The notes: generated by a model not told the origin, from the letters alone. 64,000 nt of DNA from Bacillus sp. SA1-12 (GCF_000981385.1 NZ_LATZ01000119.1:310001-374000); one strand, 5' to 3'. Shown: positions 17,672-26,778, counted from the stretch's first letter. Numbers and translations are program-made.

Positions 17672-18913
17672 ATGAATGCTTTTCAAGAAATAGATGCACC
17701 TTTACGGACCATTATGACTCCGGGACCTGTTGAGGTCGACCCAAGGGTATTACGAGCAATGAGTATGCCAATTTTAGGACAATTCGATCCTGCTTTCACA
17801 AAAATAATGAATGAAACAATGGAATTGCTTCGCCAGGTGTTCCAAACGAAAAACCAATGGGCATTTCCCATCGATGGAACATCGAGATCCGGTATTGAAG
17901 CGTTATTATGCAGTGTAATAAAACCGGGTGATAAAGTGCTCATTCCGATTTATGGAAGATTTGGGTATTTATTAACAGAAATAGCAGAGCGGAATGGTGC
18001 TGAAATCCATCTGATTGAATGTGAATGGGGAAAAGTATTTGATCAAGAGGTTATTATAGAGGAACTAAAGAGAGTAAAACCTAAAGTGCTCGCGATTGTT
18101 CATGGCGAAACATCTACAGGTTGTATGCAGCCTTTAGATCGGATTGGACCAGCATGCCGCGAGCATGACGTATTGTGTATTGTAGATGCAGTTGCGACGA
18201 TTGGCGGCACTGAAGTTAAAGTAGATGAATGGAAATTGGATGCCGTGATAGGCGGAACTCAAAAATGTTTATCTATTCCATCTGGAATGGCTCCGATCAC
18301 ATATAATGAACGAGTTGAACAGGTTATTGCTTCTCGAAAAAAAGTAGAAAGAGGAATTTCGACTGAAGAGGATCAAGTTAATGTACAGGAACCGATTCGA
18401 AGTAATTATTTTGACCTTAGTCAACTTCAGGATTATTGGGGACCGAGAAGGTTGAATCACCATACAGAGGCAACCTCCATGCTATATGCTTTACGTGAAG
18501 GTGTCCGCATCGTATTACAAGAAGGGCTGGAGGAGCGATTTGATCGACATCGTTTTCACGAAAAGGCGCTAATAGAAGGAATTAAGGCAATGGGTTTGGA
18601 ATTATTTAATGGTGTTACTTGGAAACTCCCTATGGTAACTTGTGTAAAGATTCCAGCCGATGTGGATGGTGAGTCTGTAAGATCCATGCTCTTACAGCAT
18701 TTCGGAATTGAGATTGCTAGTTCGTTTGGTCCGCTGCACGGGAAAATTTGGCGAATTGGAACCATGGGATTCAGCTGCCGTAAAGAAAATATCTTATTTG
18801 TGTTGGCAGCTCTTGAAGCAGTTTTAATCCGTCATAAGGTGAAAGTTCAAACAGGCCAAGCGTTACAAGCAGCATTAACTATATATGAAGCATCTAATTT
18901 GGTTGTGAAATAA
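17672..18913 (+). CDS. pucG: (S)-ureidoglycine--glyoxylate aminotransferase
   Basis: A 413-residue class-V PLP aminotransferase resembling PucG of B. subtilis, which transfers the amino group of ureidoglycine to glyoxylate, giving oxalurate and glycine. The PLP lysine is K198 in VIGGTQKCLSIPSG; D172 in CIVDAVATIGG contacts the cofactor nitrogen; TIMTPGPVEVDPRVL is the usual N-terminal motif. AAGGAGG lies before ATG 17672. It directly follows the enzyme that makes its substrate. Alanine-glyoxylate aminotransferases are related, but gene context decides. Confidence 0.9.
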   Translation: MNAFQEIDAPLRTIMTPGPVEVDPRVLRAMSMPILGQFDPAFTKIMNETMELLRQVFQTKNQWAFPIDGTSRSGIEALLCSVIKPGDKVLIPIYGRFGYLLTEIAERNGAEIHLIECEWGKVFDQEVIIEELKRVKPKVLAIVHGETSTGCMQPLDRIGPACREHDVLCIVDAVATIGGTEVKVDEWKLDAVIGGTQKCLSIPSGMAPITYNERVEQVIASRKKVERGISTEEDQVNVQEPIRSNYFDLSQLQDYWGPRRLNHHTEATSMLYALREGVRIVLQEGLEERFDRHRFHEKALIEGIKAMGLELFNGVTWKLPMVTCVKIPADVDGESVRSMLLQHFGIEIASSFGPLHGKIWRIGTMGFSCRKENILFVLAALEAVLIRHKVKVQTGQALQAALTIYEASNLVVK

Positions 18914-19171
18914 AAGAGTTGTTAAACAGATTAGAAGGATTAAATACTAGGGTTTGTGTTTGTGTTTCAATCTTAAAGAGGGGTAAGTAATCCGACCTGT
19001 CTGTGGTTCAATACTACCTTTACGTCGTTCAATCCCGACGATTCATGGCTAAATCACCACGCTTCAAGGTTCAATAATATCTTTTCCCTAAAAGAAAAAG
19101 GCATCTGTTGTAAATAAACTAGTAAATCATATTCATGGGCTGAAAGAATCCGATTTATTGGAGGTAATGAA

Positions 19172-20341
19172 ATGAATGATAAATGGAATGCGTTTGTTAA
19201 TGAAGGTATTGTTTTGGAACCATTAGAGGAAGGTCCGTTAGACGGATTCAACTTTACAGTAAAAGATGTTTTTTCAATCAAAGGCTATACAAATACGGCA
19301 GGAAACCCTGATTGGTACCGAACACATAAACCGGCAACGGACCATGCTCCAGTCATTAGCACTCTTTTGCAGCAAGGAGCAAAGCTAACAGGAACGGTAC
19401 ATACAGATGAGCTTATGTATAGTTTAAATGGAGAGAACGTTCATTATGGTACACCTATAAATCCAACAGACCCAACAAGAATTCCAGGAGGCTCTTCAAG
19501 CGGGTCTGCTGTGGCAGTTTCGGCAGGAGTAGTTGATTTTGCCTTGGGTACAGATACTGGAGGCTCTGTTCGAATTCCTTCATCTTATTGCGGAATTTAC
19601 GGATTTCGTCCAACACATGGAGTTGTGCCTATTGAAGGGATAATCCCTTTGGCAAAAAGCTTTGATACAGTAGGGTGGATGACAAAAGATTCGAGATTGT
19701 TAATAGAGGTTGGTGAGGTCTTATTAAATGGGCAAAACGCAGAGGAAGGCTTTCGTCATATTTTCTTAGGTGAAGACGCTTGGGGGTTGTTGGACAGAGA
19801 AAACAAAGGAGCATTATTATTGTTTTTTCAAAAAGTGATGAACAAAGCAGATCACTGTGAGTGGCGGCATATCGCGGAAGAAGGATTGGCAGAGTGGGCA
19901 AATACATTTCGAGTTCTGCAAGGGCTTGAGATTTGGGAAGAACATGGCGAGTGGATTCAGAATGAAAACCCGAAATTTGGACGGGGTATTTCAGAAAGAT
20001 TTAAGTGGGCAAGCACATTGAATAAAGAAGAATGTAAACGCCAATTCCAATTAAGACAAACTATTACAGACAAACTGTCATACCTATTAGGCGAAGAATC
20101 AGTTTTCGTCATACCGACTGCTCCGGGCGCTGCACCGCTAGTAAATCTGCACGGAGAAAAAGCAGAACAGTATCGTTCTAGAGCCATGCAATTGACCTGT
20201 ATTGCCGGTTTGGCAGGTTTACCGCAAATAACAATTCCTGTTAATGTGAACGGATTACCAATAGGATTATCGTTTATTGCGAATCGACATAATGATCGAA
20301 AACTATTACATTGGGTTCATGCCCTTTTACTCGACAAATAA
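19172..20341 (+). CDS. Amidase-signature enzyme, candidate oxalurate hydrolase
   Basis: A 389-residue amidase-signature protein. The Ser-cisSer-Lys triad is visible as K31 (FTVKDVFSIKG), the serine cluster RIPGGSSSGSAVAVSAG (108-110) and nucleophile S132 in GTDTGGSVRIPSS. It is shorter than GatA (about 480) and no gatC or gatB is adjacent, so a role in tRNA amidation is unlikely. It lies 258 bases after pucG, whose product oxalurate needs an amidohydrolase; in Klebsiella the HpxY amidase (with HpxX) is assigned to oxalurate. That parallel makes oxalurate a reasonable but untested substrate. GGAGG precedes ATG 19172. The spacer 18914-19171 holds no gene I can see. Confidence 0.75.
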   Translation: MNDKWNAFVNEGIVLEPLEEGPLDGFNFTVKDVFSIKGYTNTAGNPDWYRTHKPATDHAPVISTLLQQGAKLTGTVHTDELMYSLNGENVHYGTPINPTDPTRIPGGSSSGSAVAVSAGVVDFALGTDTGGSVRIPSSYCGIYGFRPTHGVVPIEGIIPLAKSFDTVGWMTKDSRLLIEVGEVLLNGQNAEEGFRHIFLGEDAWGLLDRENKGALLLFFQKVMNKADHCEWRHIAEEGLAEWANTFRVLQGLEIWEEHGEWIQNENPKFGRGISERFKWASTLNKEECKRQFQLRQTITDKLSYLLGEESVFVIPTAPGAAPLVNLHGEKAEQYRSRAMQLTCIAGLAGLPQITIPVNVNGLPIGLSFIANRHNDRKLLHWVHALLLDK

Positions 20342-20377
20342 TGAGAGTGTATAGTTTCAAGTAAGGAGAAGGAAAAA

Positions 20378-21244
20378 ATGAAGCTTGCCACAATAAAACT
20401 GAAGGATAAAGAAGAGGGTGCCGTCATTTCGGAGGACCGAGCGACTTTGATTCAAATCATAAATGAATATGCAGGGGAAAAATGGAGTACAAACCTGTTT
20501 GAACTATTGCAAACAAATCAACTGACAGACCTGAAGAACTGGTATAAAAATGGCGGTGAAAGCAGACTATCTCACCTCCCGACCATATTAGCAGAAGATA
20601 CAGCGTTTGCCCCGCTCTATCGTCAACCGCGAAAAATTTGCGGTGTCGGGATGAATTATTTGGATAAGGCGATTGAATTATCTGGACGGCCACCAGAAGC
20701 TGAACCGATCATTTTTATGAAGCCAGATACGAGCTTAATAGGGCCGAATGATTCAATCATACTTCCTCCTCAAGCAAATGTAGTCACAGCAGAAGCTGAA
20801 CTAGCCATTATCATTGGGAAGACGTGTAAAAATATTGACGAAGCAAGCGCATCATCATTTGTTGCAGGATTCACAACGGCAATCGATGTTACAGCTAAAG
20901 ATATTCATGCAAATAATCCTCGGTTTTTACAACGGGCAAAGAGTTTTGATACGTTTTTTAGCTTCGGGCCATATTTCATTACCACTGATGAATTCACACA
21001 CCTAAAAGATATTACTGTTGAAACCACGCTAAACGGAGAAGTTACTCATCGCAATGTGGTCGCCAATATGATGTACCCGCCTTGGTTTATCGTTTCATAT
21101 TTCTCGCACATCATGACGTTACATCCAGGAGATATCATTCTGACAGGAACACCAGGATCAGTTGTTATTAAACATGGAGATATTGTTGAATGTCAGATTA
21201 ATGGTTTTAAGCTATTGTCTAATTCTGTTACAAGACGATACTAA
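20378..21244 (+). CDS. Fumarylacetoacetate-hydrolase-family enzyme
   Basis: A 288-residue FAH-fold protein. The metal-binding pattern is present: IFMKPDTSLIGPNDSI, then VVTAEAELAIIIGKTCKNI with the two glutamates, then TAIDVTAKDIHANNPRFLQRAKSFDTF, and finally GDIILTGTPGSV. Members hydrolyse or decarboxylate short oxo-acids (fumarylpyruvate, oxaloacetate, acylpyruvates). It follows the amidase by 36 bases with AAGGAGAAGG before ATG 20378, so the two are probably cotranscribed. In this setting an oxo-acid or ureido-acid from PucG or the amidase is the likely substrate, but the exact step is not determined. Confidence 0.78.
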   Translation: MKLATIKLKDKEEGAVISEDRATLIQIINEYAGEKWSTNLFELLQTNQLTDLKNWYKNGGESRLSHLPTILAEDTAFAPLYRQPRKICGVGMNYLDKAIELSGRPPEAEPIIFMKPDTSLIGPNDSIILPPQANVVTAEAELAIIIGKTCKNIDEASASSFVAGFTTAIDVTAKDIHANNPRFLQRAKSFDTFFSFGPYFITTDEFTHLKDITVETTLNGEVTHRNVVANMMYPPWFIVSYFSHIMTLHPGDIILTGTPGSVVIKHGDIVECQINGFKLLSNSVTRRY

Positions 21245-21249
21245 CCCGA

Positions 21250-21286
21250 AAAGCCAGGCACTTACATAATCAAAGTACCTGGCTTT
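21250..21286 (+). terminator. Terminator after the amidase/FAH pair
   Basis: Nine-base stem AAAGCCAGG (21250-21258) with CCTGGCTTT (21278-21286). The T-run is weak. Confidence 0.6.
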
Positions 21287-21452
21287 ATTACTATCTAATT
21301 TTAGTTACTCTGTACAAAATAATTAATAATTAATTTACAATTCTACTAATGATTCATACATGATGTTCCGATAAACTAATTATATGTTACATTTATTCAC
21401 ATAGATTGTTAGATAATGAAAATCAAAGTTTTCCTTAAAAGGAGTTTTGAGA

Positions 21453-22829
21453 ATGGAGCAATTAGATATTGTGATAAAAAATGGAAAGGCAGTTTTGTCT
21501 GAGGGAGTAATCCAAACAGATATCGGAATAAAGGATGGAAGAATTGCCATTATACAAAAGGACATTAAAAATATTGCTAAGATTACTTGGGAAGCAGAAA
21601 ACCACTATATCTTTCCGGGTATGATTGACGTACATGTGCATTTTAGCGAACCTGGGAGAGAGCATTGGGAAGGATTCTATACTGGTTCAATGATGATGGC
21701 AGCAGGCGGCTGTACAACTTATTTTGATATGCCTTTAAACGGAATTCCTTCAACCGTGAATGTCGATGCCCTAAATCAAAAAGCTCAAATTGGAAATCAA
21801 AAGTCTTTTGTTGACTTTGGTTTATGGGGCGGTCTTGTGCCTGGTAATGAGACGGATATAGAAGAGCTAGCGCAAGCTGGAGTTATCGGATTTAAAGCCT
21901 TCCTATCTGAAACAGGAAACAAAGAATTTGAGTCAGTTGATGATATGACACTGCTAAATGGTATGAAAGTGATTGCGAAAACAGGGAAGGTTTTAGCGCT
22001 CCATTCGGAAAGTGCGCCGATCACAAATTGGTTAATGTCAGAGAAAGTAAAAGCGGGAGCATTAAGTGCTGATGATTATTTTGAATCAAGACCAATTATT
22101 GCTGAAGCAGAAGCGGTAGAGCGTGCATTATATTTTGCAGAGCTTACAAGATGTCCGCTGCATTTTGTTCATATAAGCTCTGCCTTAGCTATTGAAAAAA
22201 TTGAACAGGCAAAGCAAAGAGGGATGGATGTTACAGTTGAGACCTGTCCTCATTATTTGCTATATAATCATAACCACTTACGTAAAATGGGCAGCATAGC
22301 TAAATGCGCTCCGCCTTTACGTGAAAAAGAGGAGCAAGAGAAATTAATTTCATTAGTCATTCGTCAAAAATTTGATATGATCACATCTGATCATTCACCT
22401 TGTCCCTATGAATTAAAAGACCCTGCTGAGCATCATTTGTTTTCAGCGTGGGGAGGAATTAGCAGCGGGCAATTCACTCTTCTAGCCATGATTGAAATAG
22501 CTCTGAAATATCACATTCCATTTGAAACAGTTGCTCAATTGACAGCTTTTGCACCAGCGGAAAGATTCGGATTATCAAATCGGAAAGGGAAAATTGCGGT
22601 AGGTTTTGATGCAGATTTAGCGATTATCACAGTAGATGAATCGTTTACAGTTTCAAAGGAGAACTTTTTTGCAAAACATAAAGAAAGTTTATACATCGGT
22701 CATAGATTTCCTTGCAATGTTGCAGGAACCATCAGTAAAGGAAAGGTTGTGTATCGAGATGGAAAAATTATTGAGCAGCGCCCTTACGGAAAGTGGATTA
22801 AGCCAAAAAAATCCGTAGAAGTAATATAA
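21453..22829 (+). CDS. pucH: Allantoinase
   Basis: A 458-residue cyclic amidohydrolase that opens allantoin to allantoate. Zinc-site motifs are DVHVHFSEPGREHWEGF, the lysine to be carboxylated in GFKAFLSETGN, LHSESA, HFVHISSA and ITSDHSPCPY, in the order of AllB/PucH and the dihydropyrimidinase relatives. I prefer ATG 21453 (AAAGGAG at 21437-21443) to the TTG at 21447, which is too close to the site. It follows its own spacer of about 200 bases and therefore may have a separate promoter within the cluster. Confidence 0.9.
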   Translation: MEQLDIVIKNGKAVLSEGVIQTDIGIKDGRIAIIQKDIKNIAKITWEAENHYIFPGMIDVHVHFSEPGREHWEGFYTGSMMMAAGGCTTYFDMPLNGIPSTVNVDALNQKAQIGNQKSFVDFGLWGGLVPGNETDIEELAQAGVIGFKAFLSETGNKEFESVDDMTLLNGMKVIAKTGKVLALHSESAPITNWLMSEKVKAGALSADDYFESRPIIAEAEAVERALYFAELTRCPLHFVHISSALAIEKIEQAKQRGMDVTVETCPHYLLYNHNHLRKMGSIAKCAPPLREKEEQEKLISLVIRQKFDMITSDHSPCPYELKDPAEHHLFSAWGGISSGQFTLLAMIEIALKYHIPFETVAQLTAFAPAERFGLSNRKGKIAVGFDADLAIITVDESFTVSKENFFAKHKESLYIGHRFPCNVAGTISKGKVVYRDGKIIEQRPYGKWIKPKKSVEVI

Positions 22830-22940
22830 ATTCAAATAGGAAAAAGTAAGAAAAAAATACTTTTTCCCAAAGAAAATATTAAAATATTTTTTAATTTGTC
22901 TATAACTTTACTAATTATATTGTTGATTATCCATTAATGA

Positions 22941-22986
22941 AAACCAGACATTGCTATTCTTAAAAGAATAGAATGTCTGGTTTTTT
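22941..22986. terminator. Bidirectional terminator between pucH and pucM
   Basis: AACCAGACATT and AATGTCTGGTT arms enclose a second stem (CTATTCT/AGAATAG) and are followed by TTTTTT. The right side overlaps the 3' end of pucM. Confidence 0.88.
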
Positions 22987-23338
22987 AACTGCCGCGATAA
23001 ATTTGATATCCCCAAGGAGAGATTAATAATGGAACGTGATAATGGCTTTCTGGATTTGCGATCCCAAAGCGAACTGGTACTTGATCCAAGAAAGCCGGGC
23101 TTGGAATTTCGATGTTTTTGCTCTGAAAGTAGTCGCCTATATGATAAACGAGCTCAAAGGTTCCGATTTTTACATCATCGTCTGAGAGGAGGGGGTGTTC
23201 AAGTCGTCCGTCTTTATTCGTTACAGCAGTTTTTACTAACCGCCATTCCTTTGATTCTAAGAAGTATAGGTCAATTTTAATGTTATCGGCTGGTTGGCCA
23301 TGGGTTAAATCAAGTACATGAGTCGTTAATCCTGCCAT
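22985..23338 (-). CDS. pucM: 5-Hydroxyisourate hydrolase (transthyretin-like)
   Basis: A 117-residue transthyretin-related protein that hydrolyses 5-hydroxyisourate to OHCU. The diagnostic sites are all present: THVLDLTHGQPA at the N-terminus (catalytic histidine), the arginine of KDGRLEHPLL, HYHVPLLISPWGYQIYRGS with the catalytic histidine and the C-terminal Y-R-G-S. The length is exactly typical. AGGAG on the minus strand precedes ATG 23338. It is the last gene of the minus-strand operon (permease, uraD, flavoprotein, pucM). Its presence implies that urate is oxidised to HIU in this cell. Confidence 0.95.
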   Translation of the reverse strand: MAGLTTHVLDLTHGQPADNIKIDLYFLESKEWRLVKTAVTNKDGRLEHPLLSDDDVKIGTFELVYHIGDYFQSKNIEIPSPAFLDQVPVRFGIANPESHYHVPLLISPWGYQIYRGS

Positions 23339-23378
23339 GGTTGTGATCTCCTTTAATAAAATTGAATTTTATATTAAA

Positions 23379-24806
23379 TTAAGAACTACTCACAGAGTTT
23401 TTTAAGTCACTGATAAATTCCGGCTCTTTATAAGTAAAATATTGATCAAGAATTTCTTTTCGTGCATCATGGAAGAGTTGTTCTGATACTGATGTTACTA
23501 ATCTAGGTATTCCGAATTTCATACCTGAAAGGGCAGAGGCTACTATACCACAGCTAATTAATGCTGAATAATTGTAAGTAAATAGACCATATAGTCGTTT
23601 TTTACCAGCTTCATCTTTGCTTTGAAGACAGAAGCCTGAACTTAAGTAAGGATGAGCGTCCAGCAGAGGGTTCTTCACACCATTTGGGGGCTGATAACGA
23701 TCACTCCATCTGGCAATATGTTTTTCAATCAGGCTTAATTCGGGTCGCAAAGCCGGATTGGTTATTAGTCCAGTGCTGATAATTAAGAAATCAAACAGGA
23801 ATTTCCCTTTTGGTGTCGTCACTTCAACTTTTTCCTTTACAGGTTTAACATCCAGCCATGGTGAACTTAAATGGAGACAAAAACCCGGCCATGAAGCAGC
23901 TCGGTCATACGTATCATTTGTTGGAGGCTGATTATTTATAAAGAAATGGGACATAACCTCATATTTTTCTTGATCTGGCAACGAATAGAAACATTCGATG
24001 AGTCCAGATCCTTCCATTTGACGAATCGGATTAATACGCGGCAATTCTTTACGTCGGACAAATACATGTGCTTCAGAGACCTTTTCAGATAACGCGTAAT
24101 TAGCGTTATCAAAGGCCGAAGCTCCTCCTCCTAAAATAGCAATCTTCTTCCCTTTTAATAATGAAAAATCAATTGGTTTCGATGAATGGGAATAAAGATG
24201 TGATGGTAAGTTTTCAGAGATCATTTTAGGTACACGCCATTCGCCGCCGCCTTGAATTCCGGTAGCCAAAATCACTTTTCGTGCTAATAATGTTTGAGAT
24301 GGAGCCCTATTACCGGTAATATGAAGCTTATGTTTGCCGTTTTCCAAGGGTTCGATTAATGTTAATTTTACTTCGTTTATAACAGGCAAATTAAGAACAT
24401 TTCGATACCAGCGTAAATAATTCATCCAATCTACTCGAGGGATTTTATCTATGGCTTCCCAGCCTTTTTCTCCAAATTGCGCTACCCAGTATGAACGGAA
24501 GGTAAGGGAGGGGATTCCGAGATCTATGGAAGTCAAATGCTTAGGGGTACGCAAAGTAACCATACGAGCGTATGTATCCCACGGCCCTTCAAATCCTGCC
24601 TTGTTTTCATCTATTACGAGAATGTTTGAGATTCGCTCACGCAGTAAACCGAAGGCTGTTCCCAGCCCTCCTTGGCCGCTGCCGATAATGATCACATCAT
24701 ACACATGTCCCTCAGAAAATGTAACAGGTTGCTTCTGTTCTTTAAGGTTTATACCAAGATAGGATAGATCCTTTTTTACTTGTTCATTTAAAACTTCTAG
24801 ACTCAT
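23379..24806 (-). CDS. FAD/NAD(P)H-dependent oxidoreductase, candidate urate-oxidising enzyme
   Basis: A 475-residue flavoprotein with two dinucleotide-binding folds: FAD motif VIIIGSGQGGLGTAFGL near residue 37, and NAD(P)H motif KIAILGGGASAFDNANYAL near residue 220. YSHSSKPIDF just before the second fold resembles the class B monooxygenase linker. A conserved ATG motif (VILATGIQGGGEW) and a late FLIISTGLITNPALR complete the pattern. It lies between uraD and pucM, which act on the product of urate oxidation, and no uricase (tunnelling-fold) domain is seen in the window. It is therefore a candidate urate hydroxylase of a type different from HpxO (class A). This role is inference; a related cluster oxidation is possible. 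ATG 24806 follows GAAAGGATG. Confidence 0.75.
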   Translation of the reverse strand: MSLEVLNEQVKKDLSYLGINLKEQKQPVTFSEGHVYDVIIIGSGQGGLGTAFGLLRERISNILVIDENKAGFEGPWDTYARMVTLRTPKHLTSIDLGIPSLTFRSYWVAQFGEKGWEAIDKIPRVDWMNYLRWYRNVLNLPVINEVKLTLIEPLENGKHKLHITGNRAPSQTLLARKVILATGIQGGGEWRVPKMISENLPSHLYSHSSKPIDFSLLKGKKIAILGGGASAFDNANYALSEKVSEAHVFVRRKELPRINPIRQMEGSGLIECFYSLPDQEKYEVMSHFFINNQPPTNDTYDRAASWPGFCLHLSSPWLDVKPVKEKVEVTTPKGKFLFDFLIISTGLITNPALRPELSLIEKHIARWSDRYQPPNGVKNPLLDAHPYLSSGFCLQSKDEAGKKRLYGLFTYNYSALISCGIVASALSGMKFGIPRLVTSVSEQLFHDARKEILDQYFTYKEPEFISDLKNSVSSS

Positions 24807-24842
24807 TTATTTCATCCTTTCACTTCATGACTAAAGGAATTC

Positions 24843-25373
24843 TTATAGAAAGAAGGGTTTATTTTTTGTAATGGATAAATCACTTAATTTATCTTCTAAA
24901 CGAAATCGGGCGATTTTATAAATTTCTTCTAAGGCTGTTTGAAACTCACGAACTTTATCGTTTTGAAGTCGTGTTTTCATCGCTTCGCAGATTTGATCCT
25001 TGTTTTTTCCGCGGACTGCAAGAATAAAGGGGAAGTTGAATTTTTCCATATATCGCTTATTTAGATCAAGAATGGTGTCATATTCTTTGGGAGTAAGATC
25101 CTGCAATCCTGCTCCCTTTTGTTCGGTGGTCGATTCTGTTGTCATTGACACTTTTTCCCCTAAATTAGGATGTGCTTTGATAAGTGAAAGTTTCTGTTCA
25201 AGGGAAGAAGTCTCAACAACAATTACCATTTCTTGAAACAAATGCTCCAAAGATAAATATGGTTTTGCTTTTTCAGCTTTTTCAGCAATCCAAGGGGAGT
25301 GTTCAAAGATTCCTCCGACAATTTCCATAAATTGTTCGGGGGAAGTGTTATTCAATGTTTCAAGTGTATTCAT
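24843..25373 (-). CDS. uraD: OHCU decarboxylase, free-standing
   Basis: A 176-residue 2-oxo-4-hydroxy-4-carboxy-5-ureidoimidazoline decarboxylase, which makes (S)-allantoin. The catalytic histidine is in LIKAHPNLGEKV (the family has HPDLA/HPNLG) and the other active-site segment is NFPFILAVRGKNKDQI. In B. subtilis this domain is fused to uricase as PucL; here it ends at residue 176 with no uricase part. I chose ATG 25373 because GGAG lies nine bases upstream; another ATG at 25388 overlaps that site. It follows the permease gene within a few bases, so the two are coupled. Confidence 0.92.
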   Translation of the reverse strand: MNTLETLNNTSPEQFMEIVGGIFEHSPWIAEKAEKAKPYLSLEHLFQEMVIVVETSSLEQKLSLIKAHPNLGEKVSMTTESTTEQKGAGLQDLTPKEYDTILDLNKRYMEKFNFPFILAVRGKNKDQICEAMKTRLQNDKVREFQTALEEIYKIARFRLEDKLSDLSITKNKPFFL

Positions 25374-25392
25374 GCCATCAAACTCCATTTAT

Positions 25393-26718
25393 TTATATAT
25401 TTTTTACTTTCGGTTCTAATGTTTGGTCAGATATTATTTGAATTGATCGCTTAGGTCGGATGTTAAATACAATATTTAACAGAATCGCGGTAATGCTTCC
25501 TGTAATAATTCCGTCACTGACGATGATTCGAAGTGTATCAGGCAGACCTGCAAAAAGTTCCGGCACAACGGTTGCTCCCAGTCCTAAAGAAATTGAACAA
25601 GCTATAATTAAAAGATTATTGTTGTCGGTAAAATCGACCCCGCTAAGCATTTTTATTCCGGAAGAAACAACCATTCCAAACATAATCACTGTTGCACCAC
25701 CTAAAACAGATGTTGGGATAAGGGTTGCTAATGCTGCAATCTTTGGCACCAAACCTAATCCGATTAAGATGAATCCTGCTGCTATCGTGACATATCTCGT
25801 TTTAATTCCAGATAATTGAACAAGACCTACATTTTGAGCAAATGTACTATATGGGAATGCGTTGAAGATTCCGCCAAGAGTAAATGCAATCCCTTCCGTT
25901 CGATAACCGCGAGCAATGTCATTTTCAGTTAGATCTCTTCCGGTCATCTTTGAAAGGGCGAGAAAGGCACCTGTCGACTCTACGAGGATGACAATCCCCA
26001 CTAAAATCATCGTTAAGATTGGTACGAGTTCAAATGAAGGTGCACTAAAATGAAATGGTGTTGGGAAATGGAACCAATTCGCGTCCGAAACTGCCTTGGT
26101 ATCCATCTTTCCCATAAAAGCAGCGGCAATCGTACCGAAAAAAATTCCGATTAAAACTGAAATTGCCCGAAGGAATCCTTTTAAAAATCGATTCAAGATT
26201 AAAATAACACCAAGTACGCTAAAAGAAAGAATGATGTTTTCTACAGATCCAAAATCAGGATTCGAAGCACCGCCACCCATATTTTTTATTCCCGTTGGAA
26301 TTAGGGACAATCCAATAATTATGACAACCGTTCCAGTTACAACTGGTGGAAAAAGTTTGATTAATTTACCAAACAAATTAGAGAAAAGTATAATAAAAAT
26401 TCCTGCTGTAATAATTGACCCATAAATAGCAGAAATCCCATAATTCGTTCCGATCATAATCATCGGGGATACAGCTACAAAAGAAGTTCCTAATACAACC
26501 GGGAGTCCGAGCCCGATATATTTACCATTGATTGATTGCAATATTGTGGCAATACCGCATGTAAGCAAATCAATGGAAACAAGGAAAGCGATCTGTTGCG
26601 GAGTAAATTGCAAAGCTCCTCCTACAATTAGTGGCACTAAGATAGCCCCAGCATACATGGCGAGTACATGTTGTAAACCTAATGAGAAAATTTCCGGTTT
26701 TCCGATGTTTTTTGTCAT
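25393..26718 (-). CDS. NCS2-family urate/xanthine permease
   Basis: A 441-residue nucleobase:cation symporter-2 protein with about fourteen helices. The N-terminal GLQHVLAMYAGAILVPLIVG and the signature AFPYSTFAQNVGLVQLSGIKTR are typical of xanthine/urate carriers such as PucJ/PucK, PbuX and YgfU. AAGGAGG precedes ATG 26718. First gene of the minus-strand operon, it would bring urate or xanthine to the downstream enzymes. Since no xanthine dehydrogenase genes are in the window, uptake of urate itself fits well, but they could lie elsewhere. Confidence 0.88.
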   Translation of the reverse strand: MTKNIGKPEIFSLGLQHVLAMYAGAILVPLIVGGALQFTPQQIAFLVSIDLLTCGIATILQSINGKYIGLGLPVVLGTSFVAVSPMIMIGTNYGISAIYGSIITAGIFIILFSNLFGKLIKLFPPVVTGTVVIIIGLSLIPTGIKNMGGGASNPDFGSVENIILSFSVLGVILILNRFLKGFLRAISVLIGIFFGTIAAAFMGKMDTKAVSDANWFHFPTPFHFSAPSFELVPILTMILVGIVILVESTGAFLALSKMTGRDLTENDIARGYRTEGIAFTLGGIFNAFPYSTFAQNVGLVQLSGIKTRYVTIAAGFILIGLGLVPKIAALATLIPTSVLGGATVIMFGMVVSSGIKMLSGVDFTDNNNLLIIACSISLGLGATVVPELFAGLPDTLRIIVSDGIITGSITAILLNIVFNIRPKRSIQIISDQTLEPKVKNI

Positions 26719-26737
26719 AATGAACCTCCTTATTTTA

Positions 26738-26778
26738 ATGTAAGAAATATTAACATAAAATGTATTTATTTCTTACAT
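26738..26778. promoter_or_regulatory. Inverted repeat upstream of the urate permease operon
   Basis: Perfect 11-bp arms ATGTAAGAAAT (26738-26748) and ATTTCTTACAT (26768-26778) flank a 19-base spacer that contains ATTAACATAAA, also found in the pucR-pucF gap. It lies 20-60 bases before the permease start, a fitting place for an operator. Confidence 0.5.

Noticed and set aside
19172..20341. GatA subunit of a tRNA amidotransferase
   Set aside because: Shorter than GatA, no gatB or gatC beside it, and placed in a purine-degradation cluster.
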